A DNA stretch of 64,000 nt from Flavobacteriaceae bacterium LSUCC0859 (GCA_022239325.1 JAKOGP010000001.1:248001-312000); one strand, 5' to 3'. Shown: positions 26,521-34,261, counted from the first letter of the stretch. A program made the numbers and translations. Notes: generated by a model not told the origin, from the letters alone.

Positions 26521-27588
26521 ATGAGCCGTTTTAATACACCCATATCTATAGAAACAGTAGCTGCTTCTAAAATTGATCAAGTAGACTTTAGCAATCTAGC
26601 TTTTGGAAACATATTTTCAGATCATATGCTAGTATGTGATTTTAAAAATGGAGCTTGGGAAATGCCCAAAATTATGCCCTACCAGAATATTTCTATATCA
26701 CCAAGTGCCCGAGTATTTCACTACGGGCAAGCTATTTTTGAAGGCATGAAAGCTTATAAAGATCAAGAGGGTGCCGCATGGCTTTTTAGACCTGAAGAGA
26801 ACTTTAAAAGATTTAATACTTCTTGCGTCCGAATGGCTATGCCAGAGATAAGAGAAGATTATTTTTTTGACGGCTTACAAGAGCTTTTGAAACTAGATCA
26901 AAACTGGATAAAGTCTGGTGCAGGAAACTCCTTGTATATTAGACCTTTTATGATTGCCTCAGAAGCAGGTGTGTCTGCTTCTCCAGCCACAGAATACAAA
27001 TTCATGATTATATGTTCTCCTGCTCAAGCATACTACGGTGGCCAGGTGAGAGTTAAAATAGCCGAAAAATTTAGCCGTGCTGCTCCAGGCGGCTTTGGCT
27101 ACGCCAAAGCCGCTGGTAATTACGCTGGGCAATTCTATCCTACCAAATTGGCTCAAGAAGAAGGTTTCCAACAGCTCATATGGACGGACGCCAAAACACA
27201 CGAGTATATAGAAGAGGCAGGTGTCATGAACATTTTTGTAAGAATTGGAGACACCCTCATTACCGGACCAACTTCAGACTCTATATTAGATGGAGTGACC
27301 AGAAAAAGTATCATTCAAATCGCAGAAGACCAAGGCTACGCTATAGAGGTAAGACCCCTGAAAGTACAGGAAATATTAGATGCTCAAAAAGATGGCAGCC
27401 TAAAAGAAATGTTTGGTGCAGGTACTGCTGCTGTAGTAAGTCCTATTTCTGGCTTTGGTTATCAGGGTGAAACTTACGAACTCCCTAGCATAGAAAATAG
27501 CTATGCCATGCAGTTTAAAAAGAAACTCAATGACATACAATACAACCAAGCAGCAGATCCTTATGGCTGGAGAGTAGCTGCATGGTAA
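26521..27588 (+). CDS. ilvE: Branched-chain amino-acid aminotransferase
   Basis: A 355-residue class IV PLP aminotransferase for the last step of leucine, isoleucine and valine synthesis and the first step of their breakdown. Motifs include HYGQAIFEGMKAYK, IRPFMIASEAGVSASPA, the PLP-lysine region GGFGYAKAAGNYAGQFYPTKLA, EEAGVMNIFV and the C-terminal EMFGAGTAAVVSPI. The length matches the BCAT group of eukaryotic-like type (about 355). It is monocistronic, with a 16-bp-stem terminator downstream. A TACATTTT element 16 bp before the ATG is a weak promoter candidate. Confidence 0.96.
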   Translation: MSRFNTPISIETVAASKIDQVDFSNLAFGNIFSDHMLVCDFKNGAWEMPKIMPYQNISISPSARVFHYGQAIFEGMKAYKDQEGAAWLFRPEENFKRFNTSCVRMAMPEIREDYFFDGLQELLKLDQNWIKSGAGNSLYIRPFMIASEAGVSASPATEYKFMIICSPAQAYYGGQVRVKIAEKFSRAAPGGFGYAKAAGNYAGQFYPTKLAQEEGFQQLIWTDAKTHEYIEEAGVMNIFVRIGDTLITGPTSDSILDGVTRKSIIQIAEDQGYAIEVRPLKVQEILDAQKDGSLKEMFGAGTAAVVSPISGFGYQGETYELPSIENSYAMQFKKKLNDIQYNQAADPYGWRVAAW

Positions 27589-27631
27589 GATCCGTGAAAT
27601 ACTTTATTATTTGTAACGTAAATATGCATCC

Positions 27632-27668
27632 GCATAAAAAAAGCGCCCAAAAGGCGCTTTTTTTATGC
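27632..27668. terminator. Bidirectional terminator with 16-bp perfect stem
   Basis: GCAT, A7 and GCGCC (27632-27647) pair with GGCGC, T7 and ATGC (27653-27668) around the loop CAAAA. It is shared by the converging ilvE and the MazG-like gene. Confidence 0.92.
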
Positions 27669-27684
27669 AAAACCAATAGAGACT

Positions 27685-28074
27685 CTATCCGTCTTCCAGA
27701 ATCTGTTTTAAATTAGGCTTAAAGTAATTAGGGCCTTTGAGTACCTTGCCGTCTTCTCTGTAAATGGGCTGGCCGTCTGCACCCAATTTACTCATATTAG
27801 AACGTTGAATTTCATTAAATACGGCTTCTATCTTGTCCTGAAGCCCATGCTCTATGATGGTGCCACACAATATGTACAACATATCTCCCAAAGCGTCTGC
27901 CACCTCTACCAAATCATTGTTTTGAGCTGCCTGCAAATACTCCTCATTTTCCTCAGCCATAAGCTTAAACCGCAACTTATTTTTATCTCCAGCCAAACTA
28001 GCTATGGGACTTTTGGCATAACCAATTTTAAAAGCATTATGGAAGTCTTGAACAGCTTTAATTTTTTCTTTCAT
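27685..28074 (-). CDS. MazG-like nucleoside triphosphate pyrophosphohydrolase
   Basis: A 129-residue all-alpha NTP pyrophosphatase of the phosphoribosyl-ATP-pyrophosphohydrolase-like group. The metal-binding acidic motifs are visible as EENEEYLQA (about residues 40-48) and EVADALGDMLYILCGTIIEHGL (about 56-77). The C-terminal REDGKVLKGPNYFKPNLKQIL is characteristic. It hydrolyses (d)NTPs to monophosphates, probably for pool cleaning. I start at the ATG at 28074. A TTG lies in frame at 28092 but adds no family sequence. Confidence 0.88.
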   Translation of the reverse strand: MKEKIKAVQDFHNAFKIGYAKSPIASLAGDKNKLRFKLMAEENEEYLQAAQNNDLVEVADALGDMLYILCGTIIEHGLQDKIEAVFNEIQRSNMSKLGADGQPIYREDGKVLKGPNYFKPNLKQILEDG

Positions 28075-28129
28075 ATATAAGGTATTAGGCAAGAGAATAG
28101 GGGGCTCCCCATCTTAAAGTATTTTAATG

Positions 28130-28137
28130 TAGCTTTG
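28130..28137 (+). promoter_or_regulatory. Candidate promoter (-7 box) of the small membrane protein and fluC
   Basis: TAGCTTTG matches TAnnTTTG and ends 15 bp before the ATG at 28153. It overlaps the alternative TTG start at 28135, which argues for the ATG. Confidence 0.5.
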
Positions 28138-28152
28138 CGTAAAAATAGGAAT

Positions 28153-28341
28153 ATGTTTAGTAAGGGACAAATGATTTTTGCCGCACTCTTTGCAGTGACA
28201 TTTATAGTAGCAATTAGCTATGCCTTTATCCGAGAAAAAGCACAACACAAAAAAAACTACAAAGGTGTGGTTTGGATACTCCTGGGATTCCTTCTTTTTA
28301 TAGCATTGTTATTTGTACTAAAAACATACTTAAAATCATAA
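28153..28341 (+). CDS. Small two-helix membrane protein, function unknown
   Basis: A 62-residue protein. It has two hydrophobic segments (about residues 6-24 and 43-60) separated by a basic linker (REKAQHKKNYKG) that should be cytoplasmic under the positive-inside rule. I recognise no family with a known role. It ends 1 bp before fluC, so the two genes are almost certainly co-transcribed and possibly coupled. The ATG at 28153 is preferred over an upstream in-frame TTG because of the promoter position. Confidence 0.75.
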   Translation: MFSKGQMIFAALFAVTFIVAISYAFIREKAQHKKNYKGVVWILLGFLLFIALLFVLKTYLKS

Positions 28342-28342
28342 G

Positions 28343-28720
28343 ATGTTCTCCTTAAAGTCTGTTCTTATTCTTTTTTTAGGTGGCGGCCTTGGAACCGTCC
28401 TGAGATATATGATCAGTAGGGTCTTAAACCCCCTAAGCCCCCATTTTGTTTGGGGCACCTTTGGAGTAAATATATTAGGAAGTCTACTTTTGGGCCTCCT
28501 AGTGGGCTATAGCTTAAAATATCCTAGTATAAGCCAACAAGCTTGGTTTCCCTTTCTTGCAGTAGGACTCTGCGGAGGTTTTACAACCTTTTCTAGCCTG
28601 GCACTTGAAAACTACAACTTTATTAAAAGTGGACAATTTTTAGAATTCTCCCTGTACCTAGCTGCCAGTGTCATTTTAGGCATAGGAGCCATTGCGGCAG
28701 GCATTTTTATATCTAAATAA
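28343..28720 (+). CDS. fluC: Fluoride-specific channel FluC (CrcB)
   Basis: A 125-residue four-helix membrane protein. GGGLGTVLRYMISR at the N-terminus, GTFGVNILGSLLLGLL and GLCGGFTTFSSLALEN are the family signatures. They include the Asn on the first polar track, the Na+-site glycines and the TTFSS phenylalanine-box region. It works as a dual-topology dimer exporting fluoride from the cytoplasm. No fluoride riboswitch is visible upstream. The gene follows a small membrane protein gene by 1 bp. Confidence 0.95.
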   Translation: MFSLKSVLILFLGGGLGTVLRYMISRVLNPLSPHFVWGTFGVNILGSLLLGLLVGYSLKYPSISQQAWFPFLAVGLCGGFTTFSSLALENYNFIKSGQFLEFSLYLAASVILGIGAIAAGIFISK

Positions 28721-28792
28721 GAGCTTCTTCCTTACTTTAAATACCTACCTAACTCTAGGGGTGGGATTTTGCATATTTCTCATTTTTTATAA

Positions 28793-28801
28793 ATACCCCC
28801 C
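28793..28801 (+). promoter_or_regulatory. Half-site of the nitrogen-operator palindrome
   Basis: ATACCCCCC matches the left arm of the 25-bp palindromes at 28848 and 28901. It starts 55 bp before the first of them, close to their mutual 53-bp spacing. The right arm is missing, so the functional call is weak. Confidence 0.4.
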
Positions 28802-28847
28802 AAAAAGTACAATAGCCAATCTTATAATTTTAATACATTAAAAAAGT

Positions 28848-28872
28848 ATACCCCCTATTTTTTATAGGTTAT
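28848..28872 (+). promoter_or_regulatory. Putative nitrogen-regulon operator, distal site before glnK-amt
   Basis: ATACCCCCTA, five spacer bases and TATAGGTTAT: the left arm is perfect and the right arm is degenerate compared with TAGGGGGTAT. It has the same 10-5-10 architecture as the site at 28901. The centres are 53 bp apart, about five helical turns, so a protein could bind both on one DNA face. Confidence 0.65.
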
Positions 28873-28900
28873 TATTTTCATATACATAAAAATAACAGCA

Positions 28901-28925
28901 ATACCCCCTAAAAATTAGGGGGTAT
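28901..28925 (+). promoter_or_regulatory. Putative nitrogen-regulon operator, proximal site before glnK-amt
   Basis: A perfect palindrome, ATACCCCCTA-AAAAT-TAGGGGGTAT. Eleven bases after it begins CATATTTT, a -7-like element. The palindrome covers the place where a -33 box would be. The glnK ATG is 53 bp beyond the palindrome. The glnA promoter shows the same layout. Confidence 0.75.
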
Positions 28926-28978
28926 TATATTAAAAACATATTTTCACGGCGTATTAACCTATAAATAATAACGCTTAG

Positions 28979-29317
28979 ATGAAAAAAGTAGAAGCCATTA
29001 TTAGAAAGTCAAAATTTGACGACGTCAAAAAGGCACTACACGCCATAGACGTGAATTTCTTTAGTTACTGGGATGTGACCGGGGTAGGAAATGAAAAACA
29101 AGGACATGTGTACAGAGGTATCTCTTATAGCACCTCAGACATACAACGTCGTTTTATCTCTATAGTGATCTCAGATGAGTTTTTAGATGTTACCATAAAT
29201 GCCATTTTAGAAGCCGCTGGTACCGGAAATGTTGGAGACGGAAAAATATTTGTCTCTGAAATTCAGGAGGCGTATCGCATTAGGACCAGAGAGAACGGAA
29301 AAGCAGGCATTAACTAA
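28979..29317 (+). CDS. glnK: PII nitrogen-regulatory protein
   Basis: A 112-residue trimeric PII signal protein that senses ATP/ADP and 2-oxoglutarate and gates the ammonium channel. It starts MKKVEAIIRKSKFDDVKKAL. The T-loop (about residues 36-55) keeps a tyrosine at position 50, equivalent to the uridylylated Tyr51 of E. coli, within VYRGISY. The ATP-binding B-loop is GTGNVGDGKIFV, and the C-loop contains RIRT. The adjoining amt gene (17 bp downstream) is its expected partner, so this is called glnK. Two palindromic operator-like sites lie upstream. Confidence 0.95.
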   Translation: MKKVEAIIRKSKFDDVKKALHAIDVNFFSYWDVTGVGNEKQGHVYRGISYSTSDIQRRFISIVISDEFLDVTINAILEAAGTGNVGDGKIFVSEIQEAYRIRTRENGKAGIN

Positions 29318-29334
29318 GAAAAATATATCATAAA

Positions 29335-30579
29335 ATGGAGACAGCAATTTTTACAGCAAATAACATATGGATGATGGTTTGTACCGCTTTGGTATTTTTC
29401 ATGCATCTAGGATTTTCTTTTTTAGAAATCGGACTAACCAGACAAAAAAACACCATAAACATCCTTTTTAAAAACGTATTTATTATCTGTATGGGTTTAC
29501 TCCTATACTACATTGGAGGCTTTAACCTCATGTATCCGGGAGATTTTAATGGCTATCTAGGCTTCGCCGGATTTGGAATTCCCTTACCTGAGGGAGGACT
29601 CACGGCAGATTACGCCTCTGGCGGATACACCTATTGGACAGATTTCCTATTCCAAGGCATGTTTGCTGCCACAGCAGCGACTATTGTTTCTGGAGCAGTA
29701 GCAGAACGCATAAAACTAGGTGGCTTTATGATTTTTACTCTAGTATATGTAGGATTGGTATATCCTATTGTAGGATCTTGGCAATGGGGTGGCGGTTTCT
29801 TAAGTAGCCTCGGTGGAGAAAACGGTGGTTTTCACGATTTTGCTGGCTCTACTCTAGTACATTCTGTTGGAGGCTGGGCCGCACTAATAGCCATATACCT
29901 CTTAGGACCTAGAATAGGTAAATTTGACGAGAACGGAAAAGCGCAAGCCATACCTGGTCACAATATTCCATTAGCCGCTGCAGGGGTGTTAATCCTGTGG
30001 TTGGGATGGTTCGGATTTAACGGAGGCTCTGTATTATCAGGAGATCCAGCCGGAACCTCATTAGTGCTAGTCACCACTTCTTTAGCAGCTGCAGCTGGAG
30101 GAATTGGGGCCTTTGTTCTTTCTACTATACTTTACAAAAACTATGACCTTACCATGTTTTTAAACGGAATTCTTGGTGGCCTAGTAGGTATTACAGCCGG
30201 GGCAGATCTCATGTCTCCCAATGAGGCCGTAATTATAGGATTACTTGCAGGAGCCCTTATTGTTTTGGCAGTAGCTTTTGTAGACAAAATTAAATTAGAT
30301 GACCCAGTAGGTGCGGTTGCTGTTCACTTAATATGTGGGATATTTGGCACACTCGCAGTAGGAGTTTTTGGAGCTAAAGCAGGCCTAGATCAATTCTTAT
30401 ATCAGCTCGCTGGGGTAGGTGCCACCGCTACTTTTTGTTCCCTAACTGCTTTTATTATCTTAATTGTTATAAAGAAAACAAGTGGCCTAAGGGTGTCAAA
30501 AGAAGAGGAATTAGAAGGCCTTGACTTACACGAACACGGAATGGACGCTTACGCAGACTTTAGATTGAACCAACACTAA
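29335..30579 (+). CDS. amt: Ammonium transporter
   Basis: A 414-residue Amt/MEP/Rh channel with 11 expected membrane helices. Visible blocks include WMMVCTALVFFMHLGFSFLEIGL, the FQGMFAATAATIVSGAVAERIK stretch, GSWQWGGGFL, AGSTLVHSVGGWAAL with the first pore histidine, and NGGSV followed by VHLICGIFGTLAVGVF with the second histidine region. It conducts ammonium into the cytoplasm and is normally blocked by deuridylylated GlnK. It is cotranscribed with glnK. A hairpin follows, with a porin gene 78 bp downstream. Confidence 0.97.
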   Translation: METAIFTANNIWMMVCTALVFFMHLGFSFLEIGLTRQKNTINILFKNVFIICMGLLLYYIGGFNLMYPGDFNGYLGFAGFGIPLPEGGLTADYASGGYTYWTDFLFQGMFAATAATIVSGAVAERIKLGGFMIFTLVYVGLVYPIVGSWQWGGGFLSSLGGENGGFHDFAGSTLVHSVGGWAALIAIYLLGPRIGKFDENGKAQAIPGHNIPLAAAGVLILWLGWFGFNGGSVLSGDPAGTSLVLVTTSLAAAAGGIGAFVLSTILYKNYDLTMFLNGILGGLVGITAGADLMSPNEAVIIGLLAGALIVLAVAFVDKIKLDDPVGAVAVHLICGIFGTLAVGVFGAKAGLDQFLYQLAGVGATATFCSLTAFIILIVIKKTSGLRVSKEEELEGLDLHEHGMDAYADFRLNQH

Positions 30580-30599
30580 ACAAAACCTATAAAAACGGC

Positions 30600-30628
30600 A
30601 ACGGAGCGTTTTGCAGAACGCTCCGTTT
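30600..30628 (+). terminator. GC-rich hairpin after amt, possible attenuator before the porin gene
   Basis: AACGGAGCGTT (30600-30610) pairs perfectly with AACGCTCCGTT (30617-30627) around a 6-base loop. The following T-run is short (TTTGTT), so it may stabilise mRNA ends or partly terminate. Confidence 0.6.
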
Positions 30629-30657
30629 GTTAAAAAAACCATTTAAAACAGATTCGC

Positions 30658-31719
30658 ATGATTTTTAAAACTATTACAAATAAAGCAAAAATTTTAACAC
30701 TAAGCATGGTCATTACAGCAGTTACTATGACCCATGCACAGGAAGCAGAAACCCAAGCAGAGACCCCAAAGTTTAGTCTTAGTGGTACTATAGACGCCTA
30801 TTTTAGAGGCAACCTAAATGCACCAAATGCAGGGGAATTCACCATGGCTCCAGGAAGCTCATTTGCCCAACTATCCGGTTTTTCCTTAGGGATGGCCAAC
30901 CTAATTACCTCCTATGAAGGAGAAAAAGTAGGTTTTGTGGCAGATTTGGTATTTGGACCCAGAGGAACAGATGCTATTTTTAACTCTCCCATGTACTCTG
31001 CATCTGGAGATATAGTAAACCAGTTGTACATGTACTGGAATGTGAGTGAAAGTGTCACTTTAACCATGGGAAATTTTAATACCTTTTTGGGATATGAAGT
31101 AATATCTCCAGCAGCCAATTTTAACTACAGTACCTCCTATTTATTTTCATATGGCCCATTTAGTCATACAGGCTTGAAGGCAGATTTTGCCCTAAGTGAA
31201 GATCTTTCTGCTATGATTGGCGTATTTAACCAGACAGATATTACAGAGTACAATCCAACTGCTATATATGCCATTGGTGCCCAAATAGGTTATAAAGGAC
31301 AATACTTGAACTTCCTATCAGATTCAGGAGCCTTTGAAATTGACTATACTGGTGGGTTTAATCTATCTGAAAGTTTTTATTTGGGCTTAAACGCAGCTCA
31401 TTACGATAGCGACGGAACTGGATTTTCTGGAGTGGCACTTTACCCACAACTAAACACTTCAGAAACTTTTGCTATTGGGCTTAGAGGAGAATATTTTGCA
31501 GAGTCAGGAGCTTTTGGTGCAATTGACAGAACGGATAGTGTTGTGGAAAACAACAGTGTTTTTGCCCTAACACTTACAGGAAGTGCTTCTATCGGTAACC
31601 TGCTAATTAAGCCAGAAATTAGAATAGATAATGCCTCTGAAGATAGTTTCTTAGATACAAAATTTGCCCCACAAAAAAGCTTGTCTTCTTTTGTACTGGC
31701 AGCGGTATATGCTTTTTAA
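30658..31719 (+). CDS. Outer-membrane beta-barrel porin (BBP2/OmpL-like)
   Basis: A 353-residue protein with a signal peptide (residues 1-27, ending THAQ) and an acidic linker. The barrel has alternating amphipathic strands and ends in aromatic Phe (LAAVYAF). FSLSGTIDAYFRGNLN and QLSGFSLGMANLITSYEGEKVGFVADLVFGPRG resemble the putative beta-barrel porin-2 family. It lies directly after glnK-amt on the same strand. The location suggests it admits a nitrogen source through the outer membrane under the same control, but this is inference. A weak hairpin separates it from amt. Confidence 0.82.
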   Translation: MIFKTITNKAKILTLSMVITAVTMTHAQEAETQAETPKFSLSGTIDAYFRGNLNAPNAGEFTMAPGSSFAQLSGFSLGMANLITSYEGEKVGFVADLVFGPRGTDAIFNSPMYSASGDIVNQLYMYWNVSESVTLTMGNFNTFLGYEVISPAANFNYSTSYLFSYGPFSHTGLKADFALSEDLSAMIGVFNQTDITEYNPTAIYAIGAQIGYKGQYLNFLSDSGAFEIDYTGGFNLSESFYLGLNAAHYDSDGTGFSGVALYPQLNTSETFAIGLRGEYFAESGAFGAIDRTDSVVENNSVFALTLTGSASIGNLLIKPEIRIDNASEDSFLDTKFAPQKSLSSFVLAAVYAF

Positions 31720-31772
31720 TCCAAGCCTTCCTCCTAAAGGTTCATAAGTATATGTTCATTTTAGTTTAGTGG

Positions 31773-31800
31773 AGAATCCCGGCCCCGCCGGGATTCTTTA
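31773..31800. terminator. Strong bidirectional hairpin terminator
   Basis: An 11-bp stem, AGAATCCCGGC paired around the loop CCC with GCCGGGATTCT (31773-31797), lies between the porin gene and the converging DUF1684 gene. Confidence 0.8.
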
Positions 31801-32532
31801 TTCAAAGGCTTTAACACCTGCTTCTACAAAGATATTGAGATGATTTTCTGGGGGTACTATAGGACAAGAATATTTTTTATTGTAGGCGCAGTAAGGATTG
31901 TAAGCCCTGTTAAAATCTAATAAAATCTGATCCCCTTGAGGAAGCCTTAGATCCAGGTATCGGCCTCCGCCGTAGGTGGTGGCTCCATTGGTGAGGTCCG
32001 TAAAAGGCAAAAATAAATAATCTTCATACCCTTCCTTCTCCAGTAAGTCTTGGCTTTCATAAACATCTAATTCAAAAGACCTCCCTTGAAGTTCAAAAAA
32101 CAACTTTCCAAATAGCCGTTCTTGCGACATTCGCTCCGTATTGGTAGGCATCCCAAAAGGAAGGGCTTCTGGAGTCCTTTGCAAACGAGCCATGGCAATA
32201 AAATTAGCATTTGGAGGGAAAAAATCCAAACCGCTAAACGCCATCTTATCTGCGTCCTTTAGAGGAGAGATCTCCGGGTCTCTGAAAGTCTCATTTAGGT
32301 TCTCTTGAAATGTAACAACAGCCATTAAAAGACTATCTTGGTTTGCTAAGAAACCATTATTGGTTAGAGCTTTTATAATTTCTATAGGTTGTTGCTCTTG
32401 GTCATGATATTTTTTAGGCTGTTTACAAGACAGATGCAAAAAAAAGAATGCACTGGCACAACCCGCCATGAGACCCAGGCGCCCCACGCTATTCCAAATC
32501 TGAGCTTTCCGTCTCCTCTTCTCTAATTCCAT
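31798..32532 (-). CDS. DUF1684 lipoprotein
   Basis: A 244-residue protein with a basic N-terminus and a hydrophobic segment ending in a lipobox (LHLSC, Cys36), so probably a lipoprotein. The DUF1684 domain spans about 50-240. Typical blocks are FSGLDFFPPNANF, LFGKLFFELQGRSFELDVYES and the end YNPYCAYNKKYSCPIVPPENHLNIFVEAGVKAF. The domain has no established function. The start at 32532 overlaps the upstream gene by 44 bp. A shorter start at 32469 would avoid the overlap but loses the basic signal-peptide end. Confidence 0.82.
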   Translation of the reverse strand: MELEKRRRKAQIWNSVGRLGLMAGCASAFFFLHLSCKQPKKYHDQEQQPIEIIKALTNNGFLANQDSLLMAVVTFQENLNETFRDPEISPLKDADKMAFSGLDFFPPNANFIAMARLQRTPEALPFGMPTNTERMSQERLFGKLFFELQGRSFELDVYESQDLLEKEGYEDYLFLPFTDLTNGATTYGGGRYLDLRLPQGDQILLDFNRAYNPYCAYNKKYSCPIVPPENHLNIFVEAGVKAFE

Positions 32533-33205
32533 ATCGTCCTTTTTTTAAATATACCTCCAATACCGCCTGAAACTCGGGCATAATTCTGAGCAAACCCGTA
32601 TCTGGCAATGCGTTAAGCGTTTCAAGATCTGTATAGCCATTTTTAAGGGCAGCCTCCAAATAAAATAAAGCGGTCCCGTAATCCTCCATTTTACTGCTGT
32701 AGGATATAATAGATAAATAAGCTACGTAATCCTTGGGGTTAACAATGGTTCGTAGCATGAGTAAAAACACTAAAGCAGGATAGTCTCTAATTTCTGGCGG
32801 TCTATTGGCCTCTGCTTCATACACATCTCTGACTACACCCATCATAGAGACAACTGTTTTTTTTGCATAGGAAATACGCAGAGAGTCTTGCGGTGTTGCG
32901 GGCTGGGAGTCTTCTATTTTTTCCAACAAGCTATTGTACTGAAACTGCCACCAGCCTAAATTTTCAAAATTTCTGAAATCTAAATCTTCTAACAGCACAT
33001 AATTGAAATAGGCTGTTTTATAGTCTAGAGAGTCTGATAATTTTCGCTCTAAGCGTTTATACATTCTTGCTTGTTTGTTTTGTAAGCGAACCTCTTTCTT
33101 GGAGCGCTCGCTCCCCGAATTGTTCAAGCTGTCTTGTGCCTGAAGTGCCATAGGAATCAGAAACCAATAGCAGAGCATTAAAAATATAGTGCAGTTATGT
33201 CTCAT
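32489..33205 (-). CDS. Exported hypothetical protein with a TPR-like segment
   Basis: A 238-residue protein with a signal peptide (about residues 1-23, ending ALQAQ). A charged helical region (about 35-60) follows, and the body is mostly helical. The segment DYVAYLSIISYSSKMEDYGTALFYLEAALKNGYTDLETLNAL (about 160-200) has the spacing of a tetratricopeptide-like repeat. I do not recognise a specific family. It overlaps the DUF1684 lipoprotein gene by 44 bp, so the two envelope proteins are probably made together. Confidence 0.72.
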   Translation of the reverse strand: MRHNCTIFLMLCYWFLIPMALQAQDSLNNSGSERSKKEVRLQNKQARMYKRLERKLSDSLDYKTAYFNYVLLEDLDFRNFENLGWWQFQYNSLLEKIEDSQPATPQDSLRISYAKKTVVSMMGVVRDVYEAEANRPPEIRDYPALVFLLMLRTIVNPKDYVAYLSIISYSSKMEDYGTALFYLEAALKNGYTDLETLNALPDTGLLRIMPEFQAVLEVYLKKGRYGIREEETESSDLE

Positions 33206-33239
33206 AGGTTAAAGGTAAAAAACTAAGTGCAGAGATTTC

Positions 33240-33689
33240 TTATTTCACCTCAATAATAGGTGCAGATGAAACCACTTCAGACAACACAATATGTGTCCTG
33301 GTTTCTCCGTATTGAATGAGGGTGTCTATAAAGGTTTCCAAATGTTTCTGATCCCTTAAAACCACCTCCATCATGATGTTTTCATTTCCGGTAATTCTAT
33401 AGCAATTGATCACCTCTTTAAATGAGGGCACTACCTCTAAAAAAGGTTTTAACTTTCCCACAAAAGCGCGAAGGGTAATCATGGCTTTGAGCTGGTAGCC
33501 CATGTGGGTGTAGGACACCTTAGTGTTGTACTTTAAAATAACACCGGTGTCTTCTAATTTTTTCACCCGCTCTGCCACAGCAGGCGGGGTAAGCCCAATC
33601 GCACGACCCATCTCTGCAAAACTGGTTCTTGCTCCTTTTTGAAGGGCATGAACAATCTTGGCATTCAGTACATCTAACTTTTTAATCAT
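33240..33689 (-). CDS. Lrp/AsnC-family transcriptional regulator
   Basis: A 149-residue one-component regulator. The N-terminal winged helix (LDVLNAKIVHALQKGARTSFAEMGRAIGLTPPAVAERVKKLEDTGVI) is followed by a RAM ligand-binding domain (TLRAFVGKLKPFLEVVPSFKEVINCYRITGNENIMMEVVL). Such proteins form octamers and respond to amino acids. The target is unknown. The divergent gene at 33805 and an AT-rich 115-bp region with TATATTTG on the minus strand (33732-33739) suggest autoregulation. Confidence 0.93.
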   Translation of the reverse strand: MIKKLDVLNAKIVHALQKGARTSFAEMGRAIGLTPPAVAERVKKLEDTGVILKYNTKVSYTHMGYQLKAMITLRAFVGKLKPFLEVVPSFKEVINCYRITGNENIMMEVVLRDQKHLETFIDTLIQYGETRTHIVLSEVVSSAPIIEVK

Positions 33690-33804
33690 TAGAAAAAATT
33701 ATATAAATACTTATAATTAAAAGTTTATTTACAAATATACTATATTATTAAAATTCATTATCTAGCAAAAGCAAGTAATTTTATGGAAATCAATAGCCTT
33801 AAAA

Positions 33805-34194
33805 ATGAAGCTCATAGCAAACAAAAAGTTGTTACATAAAGCGACGGAATTAAACGCTTTAAGTACGGCTTTGGCCTATGGTTTGAGTTTTGACAGATTA
33901 CTTTTAAGACATTATAAATACTGGTCGTTTGACCATGAGATTACCCATTTTTTATTGGAGGATTCAAAAAGCTTGTTAGATGCTTTAAAAAGACTTTCTA
34001 TTATAGAATGTCAAAAGGAAAAATTCTCCTTGCTGAACAATATACAAACCATTACCAATAACATATATAGCTACTGTAGTGGTTTGGAATACCACAGCCA
34101 TAAAAACAAAGACTATGTTGGGCTCTACAAAAAAGAGCTTAAGCAGTTCTCAAACTTTTTCCAAAAATATTTTAAACAACATACAATAGATTGA
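33805..34194 (+). CDS. Hypothetical protein, divergent from Lrp
   Basis: A 129-residue, probably cytoplasmic, largely helical and lysine/leucine-rich protein. It has no signal peptide or membrane segment. Tyr and His are frequent in the middle (RHYKYWSFDHEITHFLLED and YCSGLEYHSHKNKDYVGLY). I recognise no family. It is read divergently from the Lrp-type regulator and could be its target. A hairpin terminator follows 67 bp downstream. Codon use looks like that of its neighbours. Confidence 0.65.
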   Translation: MKLIANKKLLHKATELNALSTALAYGLSFDRLLLRHYKYWSFDHEITHFLLEDSKSLLDALKRLSIIECQKEKFSLLNNIQTITNNIYSYCSGLEYHSHKNKDYVGLYKKELKQFSNFFQKYFKQHTID

Positions 34195-34261
34195 AAATTA
34201 AGACGTTGTTCTTGTAACAAGCCTTTCATTTTTCATTGATGATTTTTTTAGATTTAGTTAA

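Noticed and set aside
27180-27470. 96-codon frame within ilvE in another phase
   Set aside because: It is an out-of-phase shadow of a complete aminotransferase gene and is rich in Arg and Cys, as expected from frame-shifted translation.
28095-28152. Fluoride riboswitch before the fluC unit
   Set aside because: Less than 60 bases lie before the first start codon, and no crcB-motif-like pseudoknot pattern is visible.
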